NCBI GenBank assembly: GCA_027018935.1
Contig: JALUXZ010000174.1
Span: 1 to 47,304, forward strand
Length of the DNA stretch: 47,304 nt
Direction of reading: 5' to 3'
Source of the DNA: Mariprofundaceae bacterium
GTDB lineage: Bacteria; Pseudomonadota; Zetaproteobacteria; Mariprofundales; Mariprofundaceae
Made by a program: the position numbers and the translations under genes. The notes below the pieces were generated by a model. That model was not told the origin of the DNA. It made no database searches and saw only the letters and a list, made by a program, of their open reading frames with translations. Positions 1-8,126 of the stretch are shown here, piece by piece (the stretch's first letter is position 1; every line of letters starts with the position of its first letter).

Positions 1-517
1 AGTAAATGCTGCTTCCATCAATATCTATAGAATTGCCTAAAAATTCTAAAATAAAGTGTGTGCCTTTGAAATAAAGGGCTTTCGGACTTTCTCTTCCTTG
101 CAGGTGTCGCTCGCTGATAAATGTTTCCAGACTTTTGCAAATATAATTTGAATCATTATGTAAATCATTTTGAAGGTATTCGACCAGTGGTTGATAATTG
201 TCCTGAAATCTCTCCATAGCCCATAAGGATGCCTTTTGATTAATCAGATTTGTTAATATCACACCCAGAACAATTGACAGGATGACAACAAAGGATTTTT
301 TCCATGTCCCTTCCATCACCTTCTTTTGCCATACAAAGTAAAAAAGATGAAATGCCCTATCAATGAAGGCTGGAACGATGCATAAATATACCAACAACCA
401 CCAACTTCCCACCCTAGGCCATTGGATTATTTTCCAAAAAACCAAGACTGCACAAACCACACAGAAAGCCAGTTCAGTCATATAAAAAAACAACTCGGTT
501 TTATTTTGTTTCAACAC
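1..517 (-). CDS. Partial membrane protein, runs off the left edge
   Basis: An open frame on the minus strand begins at a GTG at 517 with a GGGGAG ribosome-binding site about ten bases upstream and stays open to base 1, so the C-terminus is outside the window. The first third is hydrophobic, with segments near residues 13-28 (YMTELAFCVVCAVLVF), 35-50 and 65-80, suggesting two or three membrane helices. A polar stretch rich in Asn, Asp and His follows (for example LVEYLQNDLHNDSNY). An alternative ATG lies 12 codons further in. It follows the exported protein that ends at 563 by 45 bases and looks like the next gene of the same minus-strand cluster. I do not recognise a family. Confidence 0.6.
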   Translation of the reverse strand, partial: MLKQNKTELFFYMTELAFCVVCAVLVFWKIIQWPRVGSWWLLVYLCIVPAFIDRAFHLFYFVWQKKVMEGTWKKSFVVILSIVLGVILTNLINQKASLWAMERFQDNYQPLVEYLQNDLHNDSNYICKSLETFISERHLQGRESPKALYFKGTHFILEFLGNSIDIDGSSIY

Positions 518-562
518 CTTGCCTGCTCCCCTACAGTTTCTTTTATCATCTCGTATAGGTAG

Positions 563-1057
563 CTAAAATCTGCTCCAAAGTCGTCCATTCCATTGATTCT
601 TGCCGATAATCACCTTTGCACCCGAATGAATAGGCACACCACCAGGTTGAAGATTCAGGCAAACAATAAAATCACCCGATGTTGAACGATGCATGGAAAA
701 TCCGTTGACTCCTGGGCTATAGGGATGCGGCGCACCAATAATCAGCATGGCATCTGATGGTAGCACATAGAAATAATCGGGCATTTCTAGGGCATGATAA
801 ACTCCGCCCTGCTGTTCCACACCCTTAGTACTCAACTTGAGGGTTGTTCTCACAAAATGCACGACCTTACCTTGGTACTTCAGGTTTTTAACAAGGGATT
901 TACTCCACCTTTTATCCGCTGGAGTCATTTCATACGCATGGAATTTTTTGGATAAATCAACCTCGAAAGGCGTGGAACCACTGGCATCATCCCCTGCATG
1001 TGCTGAAATAGTGCAATAGCATATTGCAACCACCAGCAACAAAAACTGATTTTTCAT
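563..1057 (-). CDS. Hypothetical exported protein, 164 aa
   Basis: The N-terminus MKNQFLLLVVAICYCTISAHA-G is a typical Sec signal peptide with an AHA cleavage site around residue 21. The mature part, about 143 residues, has no motif I recognise. It is moderately rich in Gly and aromatic residues and has a single Cys in the mature chain (FIVCLNL), so disulfides are unlikely. The ATG is preceded by GAGGAG at good spacing and overlaps the stop of the upstream gene by four bases (ATGA), indicating translational coupling. By position it belongs to the exported-protein cluster downstream of the two-component system at 5.5-8.0 kb. Function unknown. Confidence 0.7.
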   Translation of the reverse strand: MKNQFLLLVVAICYCTISAHAGDDASGSTPFEVDLSKKFHAYEMTPADKRWSKSLVKNLKYQGKVVHFVRTTLKLSTKGVEQQGGVYHALEMPDYFYVLPSDAMLIIGAPHPYSPGVNGFSMHRSTSGDFIVCLNLQPGGVPIHSGAKVIIGKNQWNGRLWSRF

Positions 1058-1473
1058 TGAATCGCTCCTCGCTTTCTTTTTATCCTCTCAGCATTATAGA
1101 ATGGCTTCTTCTCCATCGGTCTATACTGATTGTGTATATACATATCCAATAGCCACATAGAAGAATCATGATGCCCCATATTGGCAAGTATGAAAAACTC
1201 TGCATAAGCAATCTTATAATCCCCTCGCTGATATGCTGCTTTGCCATGCTTGTATCTAGCAAGCAGTTCTGTGGATAACGCAGCAATCGCCTCTTCGCTC
1301 ATATTATCTTTTACTTTAATTTCACCAAGATCAGGAATATGAATGCGTTTGTAATGCGTAGCCTCCGATGCCATGCCTGAATAAGCAGGGTAAGTATGCT
1401 CTGCACAATCTACATTTACCGTGGTAAAAAATATCAACGATATTGCCAGCACAACCATACTAAGAAGGTTCAT
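1054..1473 (-). CDS. Hypothetical exported protein with a TPR/Sel1-like segment
   Basis: The frame is open up to 1566, but the ATG at 1473 is preferred: it has a GGAGAG site a few bases upstream and gives MNLLSMVVLAISLIFFTTV, a signal peptide or N-terminal anchor. The longer form would put a Cys-rich non-signal stretch in front. In the C-terminal half, residues of the type KHGKAAYQRGDYKIAYAEFF followed by LANMGHHDSSMWLLDMY resemble a Sel1/TPR helical pair (AxxxGxYxxAxxxF, then A-x-x-G-H/x-x-S), a fold used for protein-protein contacts. The end is very basic (RIKRKRGAIQ). It overlaps the next gene by four bases. The Sel1/TPR reading is inference from a single repeat. Confidence 0.65.
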   Translation of the reverse strand: MNLLSMVVLAISLIFFTTVNVDCAEHTYPAYSGMASEATHYKRIHIPDLGEIKVKDNMSEEAIAALSTELLARYKHGKAAYQRGDYKIAYAEFFILANMGHHDSSMWLLDMYIHNQYRPMEKKPFYNAERIKRKRGAIQ

Positions 1474-1484
1474 AATCTCTCCAA

Positions 1485-1778
1485 CTATTCGCACACCCGC
1501 GAAATGACATTGCAATTGGAATCTCGATAATAAGTGCATCCACCCGATTGATAGACAGCACTGCACCCTCCTTCTATAGAGAAATCCTGCCCTATGTCAT
1601 CGGTGACAATATTCCATGCCCACCAAAGCATAAATACAGTAACCACCCAACGCATTGGAGTAGAAAAATGCTCACCTTTCCACATGCAATACAAGCCAAC
1701 AGGAAGCACGAAAATCAGCAGGAAAATCACAGCAACGCGATTACTCATGCACTTTGCCCACAAATCCTTGCTATTCAA
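1485..1778 (-). CDS. Small membrane-anchored Cys-rich protein, 97 aa
   Basis: It begins with TTG at 1778, preceded by a GGGG-containing purine stretch. An ATG ten codons in (MSNRVAV, at 1748) is the alternative start but has a weaker ribosome-binding site. Two hydrophobic segments are visible (VAVIFLLIFVLPVGLYCMW and WVVTVFMLWWAWNIV). The C-terminal tail of about 35 residues contains four Cys (GGCSAVYQSGGCTYYRDSNCNVISRVCE), as in a small disulfide-bonded extracytoplasmic tail. It sits 12 bases after the 326-aa exported protein and 11 bases before the next gene's start. No family recognised. I believe it is real because of spacing and composition. Confidence 0.55.
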   Translation of the reverse strand: MNSKDLWAKCMSNRVAVIFLLIFVLPVGLYCMWKGEHFSTPMRWVVTVFMLWWAWNIVTDDIGQDFSIEGGCSAVYQSGGCTYYRDSNCNVISRVCE

Positions 1779-1790
1779 TTCACAACCCCA

Positions 1791-2771
1791 CTAATCAATT
1801 TTCCTATAGCGAACAACGCTTCCATCTGGAAAAGTCAGTGCTAGATATGGCGAACCATCATAATGAAACCTTTCGAAAGTCACTGCTCCTTTCGTTCCAT
1901 CATCCCAGTGAAAGAACAGTTTATTGCCCTTGCTGCTCCAATGTCCGTAGTCTGGTGGGTTGTCATCATTGCCATTATGAATCGCAACACTGGCATCGCC
2001 AGCAAGCGCGGCATTGGAACCATAGGAAAGTGTACCATCCGCTCCAAAAGCCCAATTCGTATGATTCTCAACATACATGCCGCTATAGGAGTGATTCGAT
2101 CTGTGCATCCATACCCCAACTGCTTCTGGGGCATGATTCCCTGCTGCATTGCGTTTCGCCCTGACTGCTGGTTTTACTGCTCGGGAACGAGTTGCCTGCC
2201 CAGACTGTTTCCCACCCCAAGATATGTTCACACTCTTTGCAATATCAAACATAGCTTTCTTATAGGCTGGCATCGTCTCCGCTGGAGCTACCGCAGTCAT
2301 CATCAAACCACTCCCGTTCTTGGCAATGAGTGCCATGACAAAAGCCTTCAATTCATCTTCATATTGTATCTTGAAATCATTATATGCCGCCCCGACTTCC
2401 AATACAGTTGCCTTACCTATAGGAATCGCGTTAAGACCGCCATCAATCACTAAGTTGCGATTCATCTCTGCGACAATAGTCTTAAAATCTCCTCCTCCCG
2501 CCCGAATAGTGAGCGAACCACCTTGATTATTAGTTCCGACATAGGGTCGAACACCAACTCTCATTACATAATCTGGATGTTCCTTGGATGCATAACCTTC
2601 CACCGTCTTCGGCAAAACATAGGTAATGCCTCTATTTGGATATTCAATCTTGCTACCGCCCTGAAACGTCTCCCCAGATTTTGGCGTTTCTGCATTAGCG
2701 GCAGAAGAAAACAAAACCATGGAGAGCAGACAAACAAAGCCAAAAGCACTAAAATCACCTTTTATTTTCAT
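1791..2771 (-). CDS. Hypothetical exported protein, 326 aa
   Basis: GGAGGAG precedes the ATG. Residues 1-27 (ending SSAANA-E) are a clear signal peptide. Residues 45-190 look like a compact alpha/beta domain (GKATVLEVGAAYNDF, then a MxxxxxDIAKSV ending helix), like small exported domains that bind or report on cell damage, but I cannot name it. A basic, low-complexity linker (RSRAVKPAVRAKRNAAGNH) leads to a C-terminal beta-rich domain of about 110 residues. That domain carries the pattern G-VWMHR...NWAFGADGTLSYG...GHWSSKGNKLFFHWDDG...FPDGSVVRYRK, which resembles the beta-sandwich or lipocalin-like modules that follow 'GxWxxxxxxLxL' rules. It is preceded by a strong hairpin at 2815-2846. Function unknown. 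Confidence 0.75.
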   Translation of the reverse strand: MKIKGDFSAFGFVCLLSMVLFSSAANAETPKSGETFQGGSKIEYPNRGITYVLPKTVEGYASKEHPDYVMRVGVRPYVGTNNQGGSLTIRAGGGDFKTIVAEMNRNLVIDGGLNAIPIGKATVLEVGAAYNDFKIQYEDELKAFVMALIAKNGSGLMMTAVAPAETMPAYKKAMFDIAKSVNISWGGKQSGQATRSRAVKPAVRAKRNAAGNHAPEAVGVWMHRSNHSYSGMYVENHTNWAFGADGTLSYGSNAALAGDASVAIHNGNDDNPPDYGHWSSKGNKLFFHWDDGTKGAVTFERFHYDGSPYLALTFPDGSVVRYRKID

Positions 2772-2814
2772 TCTGACTCCTCCTTTATCTTACAAATCAT
2801 AGCTATACCTGCGA

Positions 2815-2846
2815 AGAGAGAGCCTGACTCATATCAGGCTCTCTCT
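2815..2846. terminator. Intercistronic hairpin, 13-bp perfect stem
   Basis: AGAGAGAGCCTGA (2815-2827) pairs perfectly with TCAGGCTCTCTCT (2834-2846) around a six-base loop. It lies between the stop of the di-heme protein (2864) and the start of the 326-aa protein (2771). Neither strand shows the U-run expected of an intrinsic terminator, so it may instead stabilise the upstream mRNA or give partial attenuation. Confidence 0.5.
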
Positions 2847-2863
2847 TACAACAGATGATACAA

Positions 2864-4648
2864 TCAATTGCAGTGCATGCCGCCATCCACCCATTGATCC
2901 ACCATGGTATTCCATTGGCTAATATTTCCTGGAGGTGCTTTTCCTAAAGAGTCCGCCACATTTCCTGAAGCTGAATTGATCGCCCAAACTATGCGCGGAT
3001 CCTGCTTCAAATGTTGCTTCACCGCTGCACCTGAACCCAATGCCTTGGTCAATTGGCATAACTGAGCATTGGTTTTGTTCGTGAACGAATGTGAAGCCAT
3101 GGGCACCATCCAGTTATTGTTTCCGACCTGTGCGCTGTGGCATGCATTACAAGCTGCTCCCGGACTCGTCGGATTAACTGATGAACCGAAACGACCTGCA
3201 CTGCCATGTTTCCCCAATGTGCCATTAGCCGATGAAATAGCAGTATTCATAAAGTTATGACACGTCATGCAACGCGAATGCTTGAATGTTGGGGCAAGTG
3301 TCGAAAAGCTCACTGGAAGATTACTACTGCTACCACCACCCGAATTGCTACTGAGCTGAACATAACGTGTTTGTCCACCCAGACTACAACGTCTGCCCTT
3401 GCTAGGAAAATTAGCACAACTATACACATGCCATTGTATTTTATTCCCCATACTTGCAGGAATAGCCACTGTTTTACTCGTCGTCCCAGCAGGTATCTGT
3501 AGGCTCAGATTAGGTGAAATATTGGCAGTTGGGTGATAATAATCATATCTTCCTCCACTTAATGGAACTTTATTAATCACCAGTTGATACCCAGCCGTTG
3601 CTGAAGATTTCGCTTGCCAGCTAAATGCTATATTGCGCGATGGACTCATCGCATTATTTGCAGGGCTAGTCATATTTGCAAATGATGGAACCACTGTAAA
3701 CTTCTCATGTGTTGACCAATTTCCACAATGCGTATTATCACTGCATGATCGCGCCATCCATTCAACAATCTTACCTTCCTGAGTAGAATGAATCGTAACA
3801 GGAATATTCATTATTCCCCCACCTGGTGTGGCATTCTTTTTCTCACGGTAGAAACAGTTCGCTGTGCCAGCTCTGCGCATACAAATATCATATTTGGCAA
3901 CGCCCGGAACTTTCTGTAAACTTAATTGCCAACCTGGCGTAGCTCCATAGCCATTCTGACCACCTGATCCCCCATTCCACCTAGGGAAAGTCAATGTCGG
4001 CGGAGTTAGCGTTGCTTGTCTTGAAATTATCCTGACAGGAAGCATGGGTCTTACAATCCTTGGTCCAGCTCTACAACCGAACCTAATTTGGTTCACGTAC
4101 CAGTTTCTTTTCCCGTTCATTGTATAAGCAAACTCGTGGTTTGGACAAAGCTTCCAACCACTGCCTGTGCCACCCACCGAGGCAGTGATGGTTTTTGCCT
4201 CAGCCGCCCCTACGGCTTTACCTGCGCTACTTGCCGAATAACAAGCCACACTAATTTGTTTCAGTGCATTCACACCTCTATAATTAGCTGTTTTGCCATA
4301 AATACCACCTACAAACTTATCCTGCGAACACAAGGCTGTTTGCGTTTGGTGTGCCTGCAAAGTACCTGGTACACCAGTATTGGTATAAGTAATCCAGCTA
4401 GGCGTACCATTCCACTTACCTGCTGATGATATTTTCGTACAGCGAATTCTTATTCGCTCAATCACAGTATCTTTTTTAACAGCAATACCTGTAATACGCA
4501 TACCTGTAGGGCAGGTTTTACTAAAATTATGATTCCCTCCCGTCCCATTTCCAACATACGCAGTATTGCCCGCATATGCAGGCATCACTTCGATTTGCAC
4601 AGCAAATAAAACTGCTATAATCATCATCAATAATCTTATATTAAACAT
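2864..4648 (-). CDS. Large exported di-heme (CXXCH x2) protein with FN3-like domains
   Basis: The start at 4648 is chosen because GGGAGG lies five bases before this ATG; 12 further in-frame codons upstream have no such site. A signal peptide ends near MPAYAG. Residues about 30-190 hold at least two repeats of a G-rich, Cys-containing unit (GGNHNFSKTCPTGMRITGI...IRIRC and GGTGSGWKLCPN...IRFGC) that resembles lectin-like beta-prism modules. Residues 210-430 contain two FN3-like domains with internal Cys pairs. The C-terminus carries two c-type heme motifs, CMTCH at 460-464 and CNACH at 500-504, plus Met and His residues that could be distal ligands. A role in periplasmic or surface electron transfer, or binding of a surface substrate, is inferred. 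A NarL-like dyad lies 90-110 bases upstream of the ATG. Confidence 0.85.
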   Translation of the reverse strand: MFNIRLLMMIIAVLFAVQIEVMPAYAGNTAYVGNGTGGNHNFSKTCPTGMRITGIAVKKDTVIERIRIRCTKISSAGKWNGTPSWITYTNTGVPGTLQAHQTQTALCSQDKFVGGIYGKTANYRGVNALKQISVACYSASSAGKAVGAAEAKTITASVGGTGSGWKLCPNHEFAYTMNGKRNWYVNQIRFGCRAGPRIVRPMLPVRIISRQATLTPPTLTFPRWNGGSGGQNGYGATPGWQLSLQKVPGVAKYDICMRRAGTANCFYREKKNATPGGGIMNIPVTIHSTQEGKIVEWMARSCSDNTHCGNWSTHEKFTVVPSFANMTSPANNAMSPSRNIAFSWQAKSSATAGYQLVINKVPLSGGRYDYYHPTANISPNLSLQIPAGTTSKTVAIPASMGNKIQWHVYSCANFPSKGRRCSLGGQTRYVQLSSNSGGGSSSNLPVSFSTLAPTFKHSRCMTCHNFMNTAISSANGTLGKHGSAGRFGSSVNPTSPGAACNACHSAQVGNNNWMVPMASHSFTNKTNAQLCQLTKALGSGAAVKQHLKQDPRIVWAINSASGNVADSLGKAPPGNISQWNTMVDQWVDGGMHCN

Positions 4649-4736
4649 ATAGCCTCCCTCGACTTTCCTTCTGTAGTGCTTCAATTATCAACTAAAATCA
4701 TACCAACTTGCCGTACTCTGGCGAACGATGATAACT

Positions 4737-4760
4737 TACCCATCCCCAGAATTGGGTATG
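4737..4760. promoter_or_regulatory. Putative response-regulator operator (site A)
   Basis: The sequence holds CCCAGAATTGGGTAT (4745-4759), identical to the core of site B at 5488-5513, plus an extra direct half-site TACCCAT at 4737-4743. The half-sites TACCCA/TGGGTA with a two-base spacer match the NarL-family 7-2-7 layout. It lies 89-112 bases upstream of the di-heme protein start. Binding by the regulator at 7386-8039 is inferred from proximity. Confidence 0.6.
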
Positions 4761-4791
4761 TAGTGACACGCTGACTTCACAAATATTCATG

Positions 4792-5457
4792 TTACTGATG
4801 CCGAATGCGTTGCGAGCATACGCCTTCGATACGGCGCTGAAAGATATTTACACGGTATGCAAGCTTGCCTGTGGGTTCATTATACCAGCGCACCCGTATA
4901 TTCCCGCATCGACTACAACCTTTTTTGGGTAACGACACAAACTGTGCATCAGCAAACCTTTTTTTATCAAATTTAATCTCCGCATGATCGAACAACGTTC
5001 CCTGTTTGCCGCATAAAGCGGGTGAATTGGATATTTTAAAAACATCCTCGCCTTTATCTCCCACGCTCAAAGCATGAGCTTTTCGAATACTTCCCTGTTG
5101 CTGGGGTTTGATGTCGGGCTTGATAATGATAGAAACAGCTTTGCTGCTTTGATGAGCAGAGCGAACTCGCAGCTTGATATGCAAATGCCGACCTAAATCC
5201 GGAACCTTGACCCTGATCCGCTTATCACTCCAGAATGTATGTTTGAGAACATAAAATAAACCACTGCCATAATCGGCAACTACTTCCGACATACCTGGCA
5301 CTGCGCCAAAGCCGCTACCATTCAGACTAAGCTCCGAACCAGCTACCACATGGGACGGTTCGGTGGACACAACATTCACTACTGCCCAAGCTAAACCTGG
5401 CAGCAGCAAGAACACGCACCCAAACCATGACAGCACAATATAAAGCAGACTTCTCAT
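4792..5457 (-). CDS. Exported IPT/TIG-like domain protein, 221 aa
   Basis: Residues 1-26 (FLLLPGLAWA-V) are a signal peptide. Residues 27-113 read as an IPT/TIG immunoglobulin-like domain: the opening VVNVVSTEPSHVVAGSELSLNGSGFGAV has the hallmark P-x-x-x-x-G-x-x-L-x-I-x-G-x-G-F pattern. The C-terminal half (about 125-221) has four Cys, including a KKGCSRCGNI pair; CSRC lacks the His of a heme motif, so it is more likely a disulfide or metal pair. The gene is 70 bases after the sensor kinase and its start lies 31 bases from a perfect 26-bp palindrome. IPT domains in exported proteins usually mediate carbohydrate or protein contacts. The specific role here is unknown. Confidence 0.75.
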   Translation of the reverse strand: MRSLLYIVLSWFGCVFLLLPGLAWAVVNVVSTEPSHVVAGSELSLNGSGFGAVPGMSEVVADYGSGLFYVLKHTFWSDKRIRVKVPDLGRHLHIKLRVRSAHQSSKAVSIIIKPDIKPQQQGSIRKAHALSVGDKGEDVFKISNSPALCGKQGTLFDHAEIKFDKKRFADAQFVSLPKKGCSRCGNIRVRWYNEPTGKLAYRVNIFQRRIEGVCSQRIRHQ

Positions 5458-5487
5458 GCCAGAAGCATATGAGCCTCTTTGGCAAAC

Positions 5488-5513
5488 CCATATACCCAGA
5501 ATTGGGTATATGG
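5488..5513. promoter_or_regulatory. Putative response-regulator operator (site B), perfect palindrome
   Basis: Eleven-base arms CCATATACCCA and TGGGTATATGG are perfect inverted complements around GAAT. Inside is TACCCAG-AA-TTGGGTA, a NarL/FixJ-type 7-2-7 dyad. It sits in the 70-base gap between the sensor kinase stop and the IPT-protein start, 31 bases upstream of that ATG. The core is repeated at site A. Confidence 0.65.
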
Positions 5514-5527
5514 TGCCAGTATCTGAT

Positions 5528-7393
5528 TTATATCTTAGCTGTATGAGTTTCCGAGTTCAGCCATATTCTAACACAAGCACCACCTTGCTGTTGATTGAAA
5601 AACTCAATATCCAGACCAATATCAGCAGTTCGGCGGCGCATATTACCCAAGCCACGCCCCTGTTTTTGCTGTGCTGAAGAAAATCCGATGCCATTATCAC
5701 AGATACAAATCGCTGCTCTGTTTTCTTCACCCGAATACCCAACTACTACATGAATCTGATTGGCTTCGGCATGTTTGAGAATATTGGTAAAGGCCTCCTG
5801 AATCACACGTAACAACTGCAAGCTTTGCTGGGGAGAGAACTCACCTAGAATCGGCAATTCTTCCTGCTTCCAATACAATAAAATATTTTGGGCTTTCAGT
5901 TTAGGCTCATAACGATACTTAAACATGGTCAGTAATTCGGGTAATCCATCCTCTTCAGGAGCCAATGAATCAATAATTAGGCGTAAATCATCCAATGCAA
6001 AGGTCAGTGTATCTGCCAAACTTTTATCAGATCCATGATGCTCCATCATGGCTAGAGCCGACACAAGTTGTCCTCCCACACCATCATGAATATCCCGCAT
6101 GATACGCTCTCGTTCAGTTTTCAAGATTTTCTGTCTTTCCAGTACGTGGATGGTTTCAAAAGCCTCCTTGAGTTCAGTTTCTCGTTTACTAACCCTCGTT
6201 TCCAATTCCAAGTTCAATACTTCAGCCTCACGAATCGCTGTCGTAAAACGTCGAATCAATACCCAACCAATCAAAAGAAAAATAAATGGTGCAGAATAGT
6301 GCAGTAGATAGGGGTATTGCAAATGAAAGGCAAGGTTTATCCAATCAAAAGAACCCAGTGTGACAATTGGAATGATTGAAAGAAAAACAATCCCCTTGTC
6401 GAAACTTGCCTGCTTTGTTTTCCAATGTTTGAAAAATAATAGCATCATCCAGCTCCACAGAGCAAATAATGGCAAATAGGCAAAAACAAGAGCATCCAGC
6501 AGCATCTGCTGTGGAAGATTCCACAAGACTATGGTGGTCACTGCGCAATATGTCAGAATAATATATTTAGTAATCCTAAGCTTTAAACCGATATACGTAC
6601 CGACAAATATCCACATGCATCCAATCATCCAAACGCCACTGCTATTGGTCAGTGCTATCCAGTGAGACAATGGCAATGGCATGGAGCGAACAAAAAACCA
6701 TGTCGTATAAAATGCCCAAAATATCGAACCTAACGCAAACCAGCCATATAGAGCCTCTCGACGAATCACCCAAATAAGCCCAACGCAAAGACCCATGGTC
6801 AATGCAAAAGCACAGATTAACTGACTCAATGTAACCCGAAAAAAGTAGTTGTGTTCATATGTTGGTCTGAGAAGTTCATCTGCCCCCATATAAAAAGGCA
6901 GCAAACGCCCACGGCTGTGCACAGCCGATTCCAGGCGAATATAGAGCAGATTCTCACCCGATGTTAACAGTCCATTGGGAATCGTAAAATACAGCGGATG
7001 ATTCCATGAGTTGGATTGCTTATTCTCAATCGGAGCGTCGATACCAATCAATACACCATTGAGAAATACAGCCGCATCCCGGTTAATGCGGGGCAGATAA
7101 ATACCCCATAAGCGATTAGGGGGGACATTGAGCTTAATTTTTAGACGGTACCAGCCAAAGCCGCCAGCATCAGGGTGCGTGAAGTCCCACAAATCGGGAA
7201 GCTTCACCTTTTGCCATGCAAGGTTGTCACCCTTAGGCGGTTTTGCCTGATTCTTTAACAAAAAATCGGCATCTTTAAATAATAAGGATGATTGATTGCT
7301 ATGGCTTGTAAAAGAGCACCCAGCAAAGAAAATGCACAACAGCGCAAAGATAATATTCTGAATCAAATGTGCTGCATTCACCTGTCTATTCAC
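5528..7393 (-). CDS. Sensor histidine kinase, 7TMR-DISM-like, NarX/DesK (HisKA_3) class
   Basis: GTG start at 7393 overlaps the regulator stop. An N-terminal hydrophobic stretch ends in FFAGC (Cys26), a possible lipobox or signal anchor. Residues about 45-185 are a periplasmic jelly-roll of the kind found in 7TMR-DISM receptors (WQKVKLPDLWDF...GWYRLKIKL...RDAAVFLNGVLIG). Seven hydrophobic segments follow (about 190-385), then a coiled coil (EVLNLELETRVSKRETELKEAFE). The dimerisation/phosphoacceptor motif is RERIMRDIHDGVGGQLVSAL with His436. The ATPase domain shows the N-box QEAFTNILKHAEA, the G1 box DNGIGF and the G2 box GRGLGNMRRR. It should phosphorylate the regulator encoded just upstream. 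The ligand is unknown; DISM jelly-rolls typically sense small extracellular molecules. Confidence 0.93.
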   Translation of the reverse strand: MNRQVNAAHLIQNIIFALLCIFFAGCSFTSHSNQSSLLFKDADFLLKNQAKPPKGDNLAWQKVKLPDLWDFTHPDAGGFGWYRLKIKLNVPPNRLWGIYLPRINRDAAVFLNGVLIGIDAPIENKQSNSWNHPLYFTIPNGLLTSGENLLYIRLESAVHSRGRLLPFYMGADELLRPTYEHNYFFRVTLSQLICAFALTMGLCVGLIWVIRREALYGWFALGSIFWAFYTTWFFVRSMPLPLSHWIALTNSSGVWMIGCMWIFVGTYIGLKLRITKYIILTYCAVTTIVLWNLPQQMLLDALVFAYLPLFALWSWMMLLFFKHWKTKQASFDKGIVFLSIIPIVTLGSFDWINLAFHLQYPYLLHYSAPFIFLLIGWVLIRRFTTAIREAEVLNLELETRVSKRETELKEAFETIHVLERQKILKTERERIMRDIHDGVGGQLVSALAMMEHHGSDKSLADTLTFALDDLRLIIDSLAPEEDGLPELLTMFKYRYEPKLKAQNILLYWKQEELPILGEFSPQQSLQLLRVIQEAFTNILKHAEANQIHVVVGYSGEENRAAICICDNGIGFSSAQQKQGRGLGNMRRRTADIGLDIEFFNQQQGGACVRIWLNSETHTAKI

Positions 7394-8039
7394 GAATATG
7401 GATCAAGCCCAGTTGTTCTGCCTCATAAACGGCCTCGGAACGTGAAGATACATGCAACTTGCGGTAAACACGCTTAATATGGGTGGAAACCGTGTGGTAA
7501 GAAATATTTAGGGTGCCTGCAATTTCTTGGTAATTCAAACCTTTGGAAATATAAATGAGTACATCCAGTTCTCGTTCGGTGAGATTGGGTAAAGCCCCAT
7601 GCTCTACGGCAGTTATTTTTTTATCATTCCGAAAATGCTGCAACAAATGGCGACTAATGGCGGGGCTGATTGGAGCGCCTCCATTCAACACCTCCATGAT
7701 TGATGCACCGATATCATCTACACCTGTGTTTTTCAGAAGATAGCCTGTTGCTCCAGCCTCAATGGCTCGCATCACATGGGTTTCATCGCCAAACACAGTG
7801 ACAACAATTGATTCAATATCTCCAAGATTCGTTGCCTGATTAATTAATTCAATACCATCTCCATCAGGCAGACCAAGATCAACCAATAACACATTAGGTT
7901 TATGCGCAACAAGTAGTTCCATTCCCTCATCATGAAATCCTGATTCCGCACAAACATTAAGCTCTGGATGTTTCGCAACGGCACATGTCAATCGTTCTCT
8001 TATATGCTGGTCATCTTCAACGATTAATACTGAAGCCAT
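7386..8039 (-). CDS. NarL/LuxR-family response regulator
   Basis: A receiver domain (1-120) has acidic residues Glu8-Asp9-Asp10, phosphoacceptor Asp54 in NVLLVDLGLPDGDG, a switch Thr in IVVTVFGDE and Lys in YLLKNTG. A GerE/LuxR helix-turn-helix follows at about 148-205 (LTERELDVLIYISKGLNYQEIAGTLNISYHTVSTHIKRVYRKL). It is the first gene of the pair with the kinase, with which it overlaps by eight bases. LuxR-type regulators of this class bind inverted seven-base half-sites, and two such dyads lie upstream of the exported-protein genes next door. Its upstream region carries seven 8-bp tandem repeats, so its expression could vary between cells. Confidence 0.95.
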   Translation of the reverse strand: MASVLIVEDDQHIRERLTCAVAKHPELNVCAESGFHDEGMELLVAHKPNVLLVDLGLPDGDGIELINQATNLGDIESIVVTVFGDETHVMRAIEAGATGYLLKNTGVDDIGASIMEVLNGGAPISPAISRHLLQHFRNDKKITAVEHGALPNLTERELDVLIYISKGLNYQEIAGTLNISYHTVSTHIKRVYRKLHVSSRSEAVYEAEQLGLIHIRE

Positions 8040-8126
8040 AGCTAAACCCTCTACTCATGAACTTTAAATACATAATAACAATAGTTTCCATTGGTACCTT
8101 AACGCTCTCTCGTGTACGAAAGTAAT

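Noticed and set aside
1863-2453. Plus-strand frame of 196 codons
   Set aside because: Lies entirely opposite the exported-protein gene at 1791-2771, Cys- and His-rich in an unnatural way, with no start signal.
4792-5457. CSRC in the IPT-like protein as a heme motif
   Set aside because: The His of CXXCH is replaced by Gly, so it cannot bind c-type heme in the standard way.
5488-5513. Palindrome as terminator of the sensor kinase gene
   Set aside because: No T-run follows on the minus strand, the A+T-rich dyad is perfectly symmetrical with short spacer, and its core is repeated upstream of another gene.
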